Shown: in pieces, positions 34,781-46,591 of the stretch
Position numbering within the stretch: the stretch's first letter is position 1
Layout of the letters: the number at the start of each line of letters is the position of its first letter
NCBI GenBank assembly: GCA_029747015.1
Contig: JAKOGI010000439.1
Span: 124,001-188,000 of the forward strand
Direction: 5' to 3'
From: Carnegiea gigantea
Lineage: Eukaryota; Streptophyta; Magnoliopsida; Caryophyllales; Cactaceae
Length of the DNA stretch: 64,000 bases
Notes under the pieces: model-generated
The model's input: the letters and a program-made list of their open reading frames with translations, nothing else
Databases searched by the model: none
Told to the model about the DNA's origin: nothing
Translations under genes and position numbers: made by a program

Positions 34781-36271
34781 TGTTGGAGGACAGTTTTAAT
34801 ATTTATAACCCCAAGTGCAAGGTGTATCGTTGACTACTTGGGGTGTCGTCCATAGGGAGTTGTGTTTTCAGCTGCCAGAGCTAACTAAAGCGTCTTGAGC
34901 TAGGCAAAATCGAAGGAGAAGGAGGGAAAACTAAACTACGATAACAAACATAGAAAAGATGACTTGGAGTTGTGGTTTGACCAATGGACGAGCCAACTAA
35001 TTGAGATAAGTCCTAACCTACCCAAACTACATCATGAACGAGAGATAGTCGGTTGCATCATTAAAACCACCCAAGCCCTATCTCAAGGGTCATGAGCTAG
35101 TCTAATTGTTTTAACCTCCTATTTTCATGGGATTAGTTCAACTAAACTATAAGATTAGCAACCCCTGGACCTAACTCGATTCGGATACCATTTTCATGTC
35201 CCGAACTCGGCTATTCCCTCTCCCACACTAGCTAATTGACCTCACCTCTTAGTATAAGTCAATCGCCCAAAAATATGGATGAAAGGTCTCTCAAGCATTT
35301 CATCGAACACTTGGCTGGCGTGAGAGAAAACTCTAAGTTCTAGGCATAGATTGGGTATGGTTAGGCCTAATACAAGATTAATTAGCCATCAAGAGGCTAA
35401 TCACAATCCAAGCCAACACAATCTACCAACTAAACATCACAAACACATGAAAACCTAAACTAACAAACAAGAACATGAACATGAACAAGGGAACAAAAAG
35501 AATGTAATAAATCAAATCTAAACAACTAAACAAACATGAATTAACTATGAAAACTAAACATTGAAACTAAACAAAACAAATACAAGAATTAAACTAACAA
35601 AATCAAAACAAGAATAAGATATGAAATAGAGAGAGAAAAGGAAAGAAAATTTAGTATTAAATTGATGGAAGGAACTTGAAATCCAAAGGTTGAACCCAAG
35701 ATTACAATCTTCAATCCTAAACTAATCCTCCTATTGAGGTTTTATTTGCTAAAACCTAACCTAAACTACTCTAGAAATCACCAGAGAGAAGCCCTAAGCG
35801 AACCCCGTGCGACGCCCTGGAACACTGGTCGAAAAGGGCTTTTTATCGCGGAAGCAGGCCCCGATGCGTGGCCGTGCCAAGATGCACGGCCGGCCGTGCG
35901 CCACCACATACGGTCAGACGCACGGCCGTGCGCCTGGCCATACTGGCCGTACATGGCTTTGGCCACCGGTGCACAGCTGTGCCTTCTTGCAGGTTGGTTA
36001 TGTACTGTTCTTCTTTGCTTTCTTTTGCTCCCGGGGCTTGTCAGACCTCTATTCCACCTTGAAATGCATCCCAAATGCCTCATTCCTTATTGAAATTGGT
36101 GAGTTTCTCGTCTCTTTGGTAAAACTCATAGAAAACAAGCAAACCAACGAAATAATTGCATTATGAGCCAAAAGGAGCAAATTTGACCCTTTCTCCTTAA
36201 GATTCGACATGAAAACCATTAGAAAAGTGGGTCAAATAAGAGGTAAAATAAGGTCAAATATCGGTGCAATA
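34781..36271 (-). repeat. 5' LTR of the gag-only element
   Basis: The outer end reads TATTGCACC, where the other LTR has TGTTGCACC. A GC-rich patch of GGCCGTGC repeats is at 35860-35990. It carries a few insertions relative to the other LTR, which makes it 67 bp longer. Confidence 0.9.
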
Positions 36272-37944
36272 ATATTCACCACCTCTATCGGACCTAACGA
36301 TTTTCACCCTTTTATCTAATTGCCTTACAACTGCATCGACATACACCTCAAGAGCATTAACTGCTTGAGATTTTTCATTCAGCAAGTAGACATAACCATA
36401 ACGGGAAAAATCATCAATAAAAGTGATAAAATATTTTCACCACCAAAAGATGGAACATCAAAGGTCCACATATGTCAGCGTGTATAATTTCAAGAACCTC
36501 TGTACTTCTCATCGCTCTTTTCTCACTATGTTTGGTTCCCTTTCCGTTAATGCAATCCACACATATATCAAGGTCAGAAAAATCTAATTATGGAAGAATT
36601 TCATTTCTTACTAATCTTTCCAGCCTCACCTTAGATATATGACCTAAACCTTTATGCCACAAGAAAGCAGACTTTTCATTTTGCATACTATGCTTAACTT
36701 TAACATTGTGATAAATAGTAAGAAGGGATTCAGAAGAAACATGATCAAGTTTCAATTTATATAAGCGATCAGTAAAAATAGCAGAACCAACTAATTGCTT
36801 ATTCTTAAATAAACTGAAACATCCATCACCAACATAAAAATAAAACCCAGCAAGATCAAGTTTTGAAACAAAAATCAAATTCCCAGAAACTGAAAGTACA
36901 TATAAAGTCTGATACAAGTATAAATGATGACTGATATCTAACTTCAAATGATAAGTCCCTATGCCCTTAATTAGAGCCTTCATTCGATTTCCCATGAATA
37001 AGAAATTCTCACTTTGGTTTATGGTTCGGATCGTGAGGAATCCCTGTACCATGTTAGATACATGAGTAGTAACACCACAATCAAGCCACCAAGTATTATT
37101 AGGAACTTCAATCAGGTTTGACTCGAAACATACAAAGGCAAAATAATTACCTTTCTTTTTGAACCAAGCCTTATGTTTCAGGCCTTCCGAAAGTGTCCTT
37201 TTTTATTACAAAATCGACACTTCATTACCGATTTTTCCTTTTTGTCACCCTGCGAAACTTTAGTGGGTTCCTTCCTTTTCTTAAACTTGTTAGGCTTAAT
37301 CTTAAGAGCTCCTGAACTTACTAGGTTGACTGTATGATTACCTCCTTCTTGTTTCTTTAATCTTGCTTCCTCCTGAGTAAGCATACTGGACAACTCACTT
37401 ATATTCCATTTGTCTTTAAGACTATTATAGTTAATCTGGAATGGTCCATACCTAGGAGGTAGAGAGTTAAGAATGAACTGCACTAAGAAGAAGTCATCAA
37501 CATCCACACCTAAGGTCTTTAGCCTTGCCGCAATGTTAGTCATCTCAATGATATGAGCTTGTATACAAACTATCTCGGTGAATTTCATGGTCGTCAGCTC
37601 AGACATGAGAGTGCCAGCAAGTGACTTGTCTGCAGAACGGAATCTTGCTTTTACTAACTCAAGATGTTTTTTAGCACTTTCAGTTGAGTCAATAGCAATC
37701 TTGATGTTGTTTGCAATCGTCATCCGCATGAACATAAGGCTTAATCTGTTAGACTGTGTCCAAGCTTTATGGTACAATTTTTCTTCATCAGTGCTAGCTT
37801 CCGTAAGATCAGCAGGCTTAGCTTCTAAACGAGCCAAGTCAAGATCCAATACACCTAAATGGAAATTGACTTATTCTTTGCATTTAGCAGAGTTGAGACC
37901 ATTGAACACAGTAACAGATGAAGCATGCGAATAAAGTGAAATAG
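36272..37944 (-). pseudogene. Copia fragment M, right part: gag, protease, integrase N-terminal half
   Basis: Gag (37178-37944) has a stop near 37870 and then 223 open codons with 'EEKLYHKAWTQSNRLSLMFM', 'VQFILNSLPPRYGPFQINYN' and a zinc knuckle CRFCNKKGHFRKA whose last Cys is lost. The protease motif reads WWLDCGVTTHVSN (about 37065-37100). The GAG-pre-integrase HHCC region ('FLWHKGLGHIS') lies at 36640-36670. Integrase is cut by the gag-only element in its SDRGGEYYG motif. Frames are broken but close to the plus-strand units. Confidence 0.85.
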
Positions 37945-39070
37945 CTGCAATTAATACATAAATGCTCATTAATAAATTAATGTAATCACATGATAGTGTC
38001 AGATAAAACATTAAGGTATACTATAATGCTCCTTTGGGTAGATATCATAATATACAGTTTTTAAGTAAATGCCATCAATAACCTTATTGGACAATGCAGT
38101 CAAATTAACATGTCTATCTTTAGATATACAAGCAAACATGACCAACTTAATATTTTATATATGTCTCCATTATGTCCACTAACCAAAGAATGATGATTTA
38201 CCTTTGGGTAAATCTTAAAATTCTAGTGATAAATAGAAGCCATTAATCTGTTAATTCAGTAATTCGGCATTTCAAAAAAAAAAAAATTAACTATAGATGA
38301 ATGACCTTCCGATTCGTAAATTATGAAATGCATTAATAGTTTAGCTACTTTGGTGAGCATTAAACCGTGATGCGATTTCACTAAATTTACTTTAGGGTTG
38401 ATTAATTACAAATCAAATAGTTGTAGTATAATAACGTAGGTAGAAATCATGGATATCCGTAAGTACATGATTACTTAAACATCGATGCAGAGGCATGGGA
38501 AACGAAATGGCATTATCACTAGAAAGCAGTATAATCATAAACTACATATATAATCAATCAAGATGCATGAATATTTTAATCAATTTTATCATGATCAATG
38601 AATGAGGGATGACATCAACAAATTAGTACCCAATTCGTCAGAGAACAAAATTGATAACTACTAGCATTATACCATTAATAAACCAATCACATGCTTTGGA
38701 ATACAGTAAATTATGAAAGGATATTGACCTAATCGAATATAACAAATCATGACGCAAAAACCTTCTGTGCCACTAAATCCTAATTGCATCGGTACTATAA
38801 AGAACATAATTGAGGCATAAATGATCGATAATCGAACCAGAATATGGGCACGAGTTGCATGATGGTCATCGATAAAATAGAACTCACAAATATAATGTAA
38901 TTCAAAGCAATTAAATAATCATTCAATCATGTTCGTCATCATATACAAAAGGTATAATTCACTCAGAGAGAACCAATTCAACGTACAGGAGAAGGGAGTA
39001 TAATTCAAAATTAATCACATACCAATTAGACGGAGAAATTATAAGTTCAAAACCTCTCGCTCTGATACCA
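37945..39070 (-). other. Copia fragment M leader with primer-binding site
   Basis: A perfect tRNA-Met primer site (TGGTATCAGAGC on the minus strand) lies at 39059-39070. The 1.1 kb leader matches those of units B, C and E and includes the CCCAAAGG motifs (near 38030 and 38205). Its left end reads TTAATTGCAG, the same AG acceptor-like junction before gag as in the plus-strand units. Confidence 0.8.
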
Positions 39071-39072
39071 CA

Positions 39073-39143
39073 TGAAAGGTTTAAATAATTCTTTAAACCT
39101 AAATTAACATGAAACATAATATGTAGGGTCTTGAACTAAATAA
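39073..39143 (-). repeat. Truncated 5' LTR remnant of copia fragment M
   Basis: Only the last ~70 bp of the LTR remain (minus strand: TTTAGTTCAAGACCCTACAT ... TTTAAACCTTTCA). Beyond 39143 the sequence no longer matches the family LTR. Confidence 0.8.
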
Positions 39144-39225
39144 AGAATCCAACTGAACAAAATTCAAATCGGAATACATTGAATTTAATGTAAAACACAA
39201 ACAAATCTAAACTGAGCTCACTTAA

Positions 39226-39569
<344 letters not shown>

Positions 39570-40061
39570 TGTAAGTTATTTTTCTAATTTGTGGCCTGGT
39601 ATTAAGGGGTATGGAAGACGGTGGTTTCCTATTATTATGCCTAATGATATTAAGTATTCGATTTTTGGGATCTCTATCCATCCAAACAAATCAAGTCTCA
39701 ACGACCGCTTAATCTCAACCGTTCTTTTTGGCTGCTTGATAGACTCACTAGATTAAGAGGTTAACATTATAAATAGGTCCTCTCCCTATCAGTGAAAAAC
39801 ACCAAAAAAAAAAAAAAACCATCTATATCTCTGTGACTCAAGTGAGAAAAGGGTTAAGGGGGAGAAATCGATTTTTACATAAAGGGGTGCTTTGCCTGTT
39901 GAAGAAATTGAAAGAGAGTACTCTCAAGGAATTAATTGTTTCAAGTATGGCTTCTGCATCTTTCGCATCATGTATAATTCATTGTGAGTATTATTTAGTT
40001 CAAGATCCTACATATTATGTTTCATGTTAATTTAGGTTTAAAGAATTATTTAAACCTTTCA
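39570..40061 (+). repeat. Copia array LTR1
   Basis: Starts TGTAAGTTATTTTT and ends TTTAAACCTTTCA (492 bp). It contains a TATAAATA box near 39768-39775 and an ATG at 39947 opening a Met-Ala-Ser exon. The last exon base before the GT is T rather than the G of the other LTRs. Confidence 0.95.
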
Positions 40062-40593
40062 TGTGGTTAATCATGTACTTACGCATATCCATGATTTCTA
40101 CCTATGCTATTATACTGCAACTATTTGATCTATAATTAATCAACCCTAATGTTAATTTAGTGAAATTGCATCACAGTTTAATGCTCACCAAAGTAGCTAA
40201 ACTGTTAATGCTTTTCATAATTTACGAGTCAGAAGGTTATTTATCTATAGTTAATTTTGTTTTTGAAATGCCAAATAACTGAATTAACAGATTAATGGCT
40301 TCCCCTTATCACTAGAATTTTAAGATTTACCCAAAGGCAAATCATCCTTCTATGGTTAGTGGACATAATGGAGACATATATAGAATATTAAGTTGGTCAA
40401 GTTTGCTTGTATATCCAAAGATAGACATGTTAATTTGACTACATTGTCTCATAAGGTGATTGATGGAATTTACTTAAAAATTGTATATTATGATATCTAC
40501 CCAAAGGAGTATTATAGGATACCTTAATGTTTTATCTGACACTATCATGTGATTACATTAATTTATTAATGAGCATTTATGTATTAATTGCAG
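40062..40593 (+). other. Unit A leader, deleted for primer site
   Basis: After TGTGG the sequence jumps to TTAATCATGTACTTACG, which in unit B lies about 590 bp downstream. The tRNA-Met primer site is therefore gone. The remaining leader holds the CCCAAAGG motifs (near 40330 and 40500) and ends TTAATTGCAG before gag. Confidence 0.85.
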
Positions 40594-43500
40594 CTGTTGC
40601 ACTTCATTCGCATGCTTCATCTGTTACTGTGTTCAATGGTCTCAACTTTGCTGAATGGAAAGAACAAGTCAATTTCCATTTAGGTCTATTAGATCTTGAC
40701 TTGGCTCTTTTAGAAGCTAAGCTTGTTGATCTTGCAGAAGCTAGCACTGATGAAGAAAAGTTGTACCATAAAGCTTGGACACTGTCTAACAGATTAAGCC
40801 TCATGTTCATGCGGATGACGATAGCAAACAAGATCAAGACTGTTATTGACTCAACTGAAAGTGCTAAAAAACATCTTGAGCTAGTGGAAGCAAGATTCTA
40901 TTCTGCAGACAAGTCATTTGCTGGTGCTCTCATGTCTGAGCTTACGACCATGAAATTCACCGAGACGGTGAGTATGCAAGCTCATATCATTAAGATGACC
41001 AACATTGCAGTAAGGCTAAAAACCTTGGGTATAGCTGTTGATGATTCCTTCTTAGTGTAGTTCATTTTTAACTCTCTACCTCCTAGGTAAGGACCATTCT
41101 AGATTAACTATAATAGTCTTAAAGACAAATAGAATATAAGTGAGTTGTCAAGTATGCTTACTCAAGAGGAAGCAAGATTAAAGAAACAAGAAGGAGGTAA
41201 TCATACAGTTAACCTAATAAGTTCAGGAGCTCTTAGGGTTAAGCCTAACAAGTTTAAGAAAAAGAAGGAACCCATTAAACCTTCGCAAGGTGACAAAAAG
41301 GAAAAATCGGCAATAAAGTGTCGATTTTGTAATAAAGAAGGACACTTTCAGAAGGATTGCCTGGAACGTAAGGCTTGGATTGAAAAGAAAGGCAATTATT
41401 CTGCCTTTGTATGTTTTTAGTCAAACCTAATTAAAGTTCCTAACAATACCTGGTGGCTTGATTGTGGTGTCACTACTCATGTATCCAACATGGTGTAGGG
41501 ATTCCTTACGATCCAAGCCATAAACCCAAGTGAGAATTTCTTATTCATGGGAAATCGAATTAAGGCTCCAATTAAGGGCATAGGGACTTATCATTTGATG
41601 TTAGATACCGGTCATCATTTAGACTTGTATCAAACTCTCTATGTACCTTCAGTTTCTGGGAATTTGATTTTAGTTCCAAGACTTGATCTTGCTTGGTTTT
41701 ATTTTGACGTTGGTGATGGATGTTTCAGTTTATTTAAGAATAAGCAATTAGTTGGTTCTGCTATTCTTACTATTCATTTATATAAATTAAAACCTGATCA
41801 TGTTTTTTCTGAATCCCTTCTTACTGTTTATCACAATGTTGGAGTTAAGCATGGTATGCAAAACGAAAAGTCTGCTTTCTTGTGGCATAAATGTTTAGGT
41901 CGTATATCTAAGGGGAGGTTGGAAAGATTAGTAAGAAATGAAATTCTTCCACAATTAGATTTTTCTGACCCTGATATATGTGTGGGTTGCATGAAGGGAA
42001 CGCAAACCAAACATAGGGAGAAAGGAGCGACAAGAAGTACAGAGCTTCTTGAAATTATACACACTGACATATGTGGACCTTTTGATGTTCCACCTTTTGG
42101 TGGTGAAAAATATTTTATCACCTCTATTGATGATTTTTCCCGTTATGGTTATGTCTATTTGCTGAATGAAAAATCTTAAGCAGTTGATGCTCTTGAGGTG
42201 TATGTCAATGAGGTTGAAGGCAGTTTAGTAAAAGAGTGAAAATCATTAGGTCCGATAGAGGTGGTGAACATTATGGAAAATATTACGAAAATGGACAATG
42301 TGCAAGTCCATTTGCAAAGTTCCTTAAGAAATGTGGCATATGTGCATAATATACTATGCCAGGAACACCACATCAGAATGGTGTTGCAGAAAGGCGTAAT
42401 AGGACATTAATGGATATGGTTAGGAGTATGATCATTAACTCCTCTTTGCTTGTATCATTGTGGATGCATGCTCTTAAAATTGCTATGTATTTACTTAACA
42501 GGGTTCCTAGTAAGGTAGTTCCCAAAACTCCTTTTGAGTTGTGGACTGGTAGAAAACCTAGTTTAAGACACGTTCATCTTTGGGGTTGTCTAGCAGAAGC
42601 ACGTATATATAATCCACATGAAAAGAAGTTAGATTCTCATGTGACTAGTGGTTACTTTATTGGTTACCAAAATAAATCTAAAGGTTATAGGTTTTATTGC
42701 CCTAATTGTAGTCCGAGAATGGTTGAAACCGGTAATGCAAAATTCATTGAGAATGGTGAAGTTAGTGGGAGTAATGAAAGACATAATGTAGAAATTAATG
42801 AGATATGGGAAACTATACCCATATCTATGAATGTTTCATTGTCTAAACCCACTTCAAGTATTGTCCCTATTGTTGAACATGATGTTCATAATAACAAACA
42901 ACCTTTAGATGAGCATATGACTCATGAGGAAACTAATTCACCAGTACATAATGATTAAAATGAATCACAAGAACCAGCAAATTTAAGGAGATCTCAAAGG
43001 AAAATAAGGTCAGCCATCCTTGATGATTATATGGTTCATTTGCAAAAATTAGATCTTGATGTAGGAATAAAGAATGATCCGGTTTCACTTTCATAAGCCA
43101 TTGAATGTAATAAGTCTGATAATGGATCGATGCTATGAAAGATGAACTAAAGTCCATGGAACAAGATAAGGTCTGGGATCTTGTTGAGTTACCAAATGGG
43201 TGTAAACAAGTTGGATGTAAATGGGTTTCTAAAACCAAGTATGACTCAAAGGGTAATGTCGAAAGGGATAAAGCAAGACTTGTTGCCAAAGGTTATGCAC
43301 AAAAGGATGGCATTGACTACAAAGAGACCTTTTCTCCAGTCTCAAAGAAGGACTCATTAAGAATAATCATGGCTTTAGTAGCTCATTATGATCTTGAGTT
43401 ACATCAAATGGATGTGAAAATCGCTTTTCTTAATGGTAATCTTGAGGAAGAAGTTTTTATGGATCAACCTGAAGGCTTCTGGGTTGAAGGAAAGAAGCAT

Positions 43501-44649
43501 ATGGTGTGTAAGCTTAAGAAATCAATATATGGACTAAAACAAGCTTCCCGACAATGGTATATTAAATTCAATGATACTGTAACCTCTTTTGGTTTTCAAG
43601 AGATCATTGTTGATAGATGTGCATACTGAAAGGTCAGTGGGAGTAGGTTTATATTTTTAGTACTATATGTTGATGACATATTACTTGCTGCTAAGGATTT
43701 GAGTATATTGTGTGAGACTAAGGATTTTCTACCCAAGAATTTTGAAATGAAAGATATGGGTGAGGCATCCTATGTGATAGGAATGGAAATTTTCTGTGAT
43801 AGGACACAAGGATTGTAAGGATTGTCTCAAAAGGCCTATATTGAAAGAATTCTAGAGAATTTTCATATATACAAATGCTCCGCTAGAATTGTACCAATTC
43901 AGAAAGGAGATAAGTTTAGTCTTATGTAATGTCCAAAGAATGATGTGGAACGCAAGGCCATGAAATCTATTCCATATGCATCTGTTGTAGACAACTTAAT
44001 GTACTTACAAAACTATACAAGGCCGGATATTAGTTTTGCTATTGGGATGCTAGGAAGATATCCAAGTAATCCTGGGATGGATCACTAGAAGACTGCAGAG
44101 AAAGTGTTAAGGTACCTACAAGGAACAAAGGATCACATGCTCATGTACAGGAAATGTGATCATTTGGAAGTGGTCGGGTACTCAGATTCTAATTTCGGTG
44201 GATGTTGCGATAGTAGAAAATCGACTTTTGGTTATGTGTTCCTATTATCTGAAGGAGCACTTTCATGGAAAAGTGTGAAACAAGATTGTATTGCTACATC
44301 AACTGTGGAGGCTGAGTTTGTGGCATGTTATAAAGCTACAATACATGCACTATGGCTTCAGAATTTTATTTCAGGTCTTGGGGTAGTTAACTCCATCTTC
44401 AAGCCATTAAAGTTGTATTGTGATAATTCCGCAGCAGTCTTTTTCTCAAAAAATGATAAGTACTTGAGAGGTGCCAAACACATGGAATTGAAGTACTTAT
44501 CTTTGAAGGATGAAGTTCAGAAACCAAAGGTGTCTATTCGATATATTAAGACTAACATAATGATAGCAGATCCTTTGAGGAAGGGTTTACAACCTAAGGC
44601 TTTTAAGGGTCATGTGCAAAGAATGGATCTTGATTGTAAGGATGATTAA
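40594..44649 (+). pseudogene. Unit A Gag-Pol pseudogene (copia)
   Basis: The full order of a copia polyprotein is present but broken. Gag is open to a TAG at 41058. The zinc knuckle is CRFCNKEGHFQKDC (41317-41358). The protease motif is WWLDCGVTTHVSN (41452-41490). GAG-pre-integrase and integrase N-half follow (41547-42179, stop). Integrase continues after a frameshift (42356-42958: '[20 protein letters not shown]'). RT has 'HQMDVKIAFLNGNLEEEVFM' and YVDDIL (43135-43700, stop at 43627). RNase H (44104-44649) includes 'YSDSNFGGC' and 'LYCDNSAAV'. At least six stops or shifts make it inactive. Confidence 0.9.
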
Positions 44650-44695
44650 TGCTGTTGATTCTAGCACTTGGAGCTCAGAGTATGTATGTTTTATG

Positions 44696-44758
44696 TTTCA
44701 AGTTTCCTATTAATTATAATGGTGTACACATAAAATTATCATAATAGGAATCTTGAAA
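44696..44758 (+). other. Hairpin in unit A 3' untranslated region
   Basis: TTTCAAGTTTCCTATTA at the left pairs with TAATAGGAATCTTGAAA at the right (one mismatch), plus further AT pairs inward, around a GTGTACAC loop. It lies between the end of RNase H and the polypurine tract. Confidence 0.7.
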
Positions 44759-44971
44759 TAATATGGACCATAATGCCTTATATTATGTACTTAACCTTGA
44801 TGATTTGAGAGACGCAGTAGTATATGGAAGGGAACATGCTCCACAAAATAATGTGCAACCGCCATAACTCTCTTTTTCAAATTGTTGGGTATAGGTAATA
44901 TATGTGTGAACGGAGACATTTACTAGATATGCGCTCTTATGCATGTTGTTGAGTAGTTTTTTAATGATCAG

Positions 44972-44985
44972 GCCAAGTGGGAGAA
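44972..44985 (+). other. Polypurine tract before LTR2
   Basis: GCCAAGTGGGAGAA directly abuts the TG of LTR2. The same tract precedes LTR3, LTR4 and the 3' LTR of the young element. Confidence 0.8.
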
Positions 44986-45475
44986 TGTAAGTTATTTTTC
45001 TAATTTATGGCCTGATATTAAGGGATATGGAAGATGGTGGTTTCCTATTATTATGCCTAATGATATTAAGTATTCTATTTTTGGGATCTCTATCTATCCA
45101 AACAAGTCAAGTCTCAACGACCACTTAATCTCAACCGTTCTTTTTGGCTGCTTGATGGATGCACCAGATTAAGAGGTTGACACTATAAATAGGTTCTCTC
45201 CCTACTAGTGAAAAACACAGGGAAAAAAAAACCATCTATATCTCTTTGAGTCAAGTGAAAAAAAGGGTTAAGGAGGAGAAATCGATTTATACATCAAGAG
45301 GTGCTTTGCCCATTGAGGAAATTAGAAAGGAGTACTCTCAAGGAATCAATTGTTTCAAGTATGGCTTCCGCATCTTCCACATCAGGTATAATTCATTATG
45401 GGAATTATTTAGTTCAAGATCCTACATATTATGTTTCATGCTAATTTAGGCTTAAAGAATTATTTAAACCTTTCA
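44986..45475 (+). repeat. Copia array LTR2 (shared by units A and B)
   Basis: 490 bp, TGTAAGTTA...CTTTCA. TATAAATA lies at 45184-45191. No ATG occurs between that box and the ATG at 45361, which opens MASASSTS and ends at G|GTATAA (45385/45386). It serves as 3' LTR for unit A and 5' LTR for unit B. Confidence 0.95.
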
Positions 45476-46591
45476 TGTGGTATTAGAGCGAGAGGTTTTG
45501 AACTTATAATTTCTCCATCTAATTAGTATGTGATTGATTTCAAATTATACTCCTTTCTCCTGTACGTTGAATTGGTTCTCTCTGATTGAATTAACCTTTT
45601 GTACATGATGATGAACATGACTGAATGATTATTTAATTGATTTGGATTACATTATATTTATGAGATTTATTTTATCGATGACCATCATGCAACTCTTGCC
45701 CATATTCTGGTTCGATTATCGATTAATTATGCCTTAATTATATTCTTTATAGTATCGATGCAATTAGGGCTTAGTGGCACAGGAGGTTTTTACTTCATGA
45801 TTTATTACATTCGATTAGGTCAATATCCTTTCATGATTTACTGTATTCCAAAGCATGTGATTGGTTTATTATTGGTATAATCCTAGTAGTTATCAATTTT
45901 GTTCTCTGATGAATTGGGTGCTAATTTGTTGATGTCATCCCTCATTCATTGTTCATGATAAAATTGATTAAAATATTTATGCCTCTTGATTGATTATATA
46001 TGTAGTTTATGATTATACTGCTTTCTAATGATCATGCGATTTCGTTTCTTATGCCTCTGCATCGCTGTTTAAGTAATCATGTACTTACGCATATCCAAGA
46101 TTTCTACCCATGTTGTTATACTACAACTATTTGATCTGTAATTAATCAACCCTAATGTTAATTTAGTGAAATCGCATCACGGTTTAATGCTCACCAAAGT
46201 GGCTAAACTATTAATGCATTTTATAATTTACGAGTCGGAAGGTCATTCATCTATAGTTTTTTTTTTAATGCCAAATTGCTGAATTAACAGATTAATGGCT
46301 TCCACTTATCACTAGAATTTTAAGATTTACCCAAAGGTAAATCATCATTCTATGGTTAGTGGACATAATAGAGACATATATAAAATATTCTTGGTCAATT
46401 TTGCTTGTATATCCAAGGATAGCCATGTTAATTTGACTGCATTCTCTCATAAGGTTATTGATGACATTTACTTAAGAACTGTATATTATAAAATCTACCC
46501 AAAGGAGTATTATCGTTTACCTTAATGTTTTATCTGGCACTATCATGTGATTACATTAATTAATTAATGAGCATTTATGTATTAATCACAG
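45476..46591 (+). other. Unit B primer site and leader
   Basis: The primer site at 45478-45489 reads TGGTATTAGAGC (one change from the initiator tRNA-Met complement). The leader carries ACCCAAAGG motifs near 46330 and 46497 and ends ATCACAG at 46591, an in-frame acceptor-like junction to gag. Confidence 0.8.

Larger units (their letters stand above)
30355..36271 (-). mobile_element. Gag-only LTR element (LARD / TR-GAG-like), 5.9 kb
   Basis: Direct LTRs of 1.42 and 1.49 kb flank a 3 kb interior. ATATT is duplicated at both sides (30350-30354 and 36272-36276), and removing the element restores the copia integrase frame exactly. The minus strand is the coding strand. It has a gypsy-type primer site (TTTGGCATCGTTGCTAGGGA) beside the right LTR, a purine tract beside the left LTR, a gag with zinc knuckle, and no protease, RT, RNase H or integrase. 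It must have been mobilised in trans, probably by an Athila/Tat-like element. Confidence 0.85.

Noticed and set aside
40604..40837. Minus-strand frames antisense to gag (also 46773-46958, 50537-50722, 62680-62865)
   Set aside because: They recur in every unit only because gag recurs; they are shadows of the plus-strand gag.
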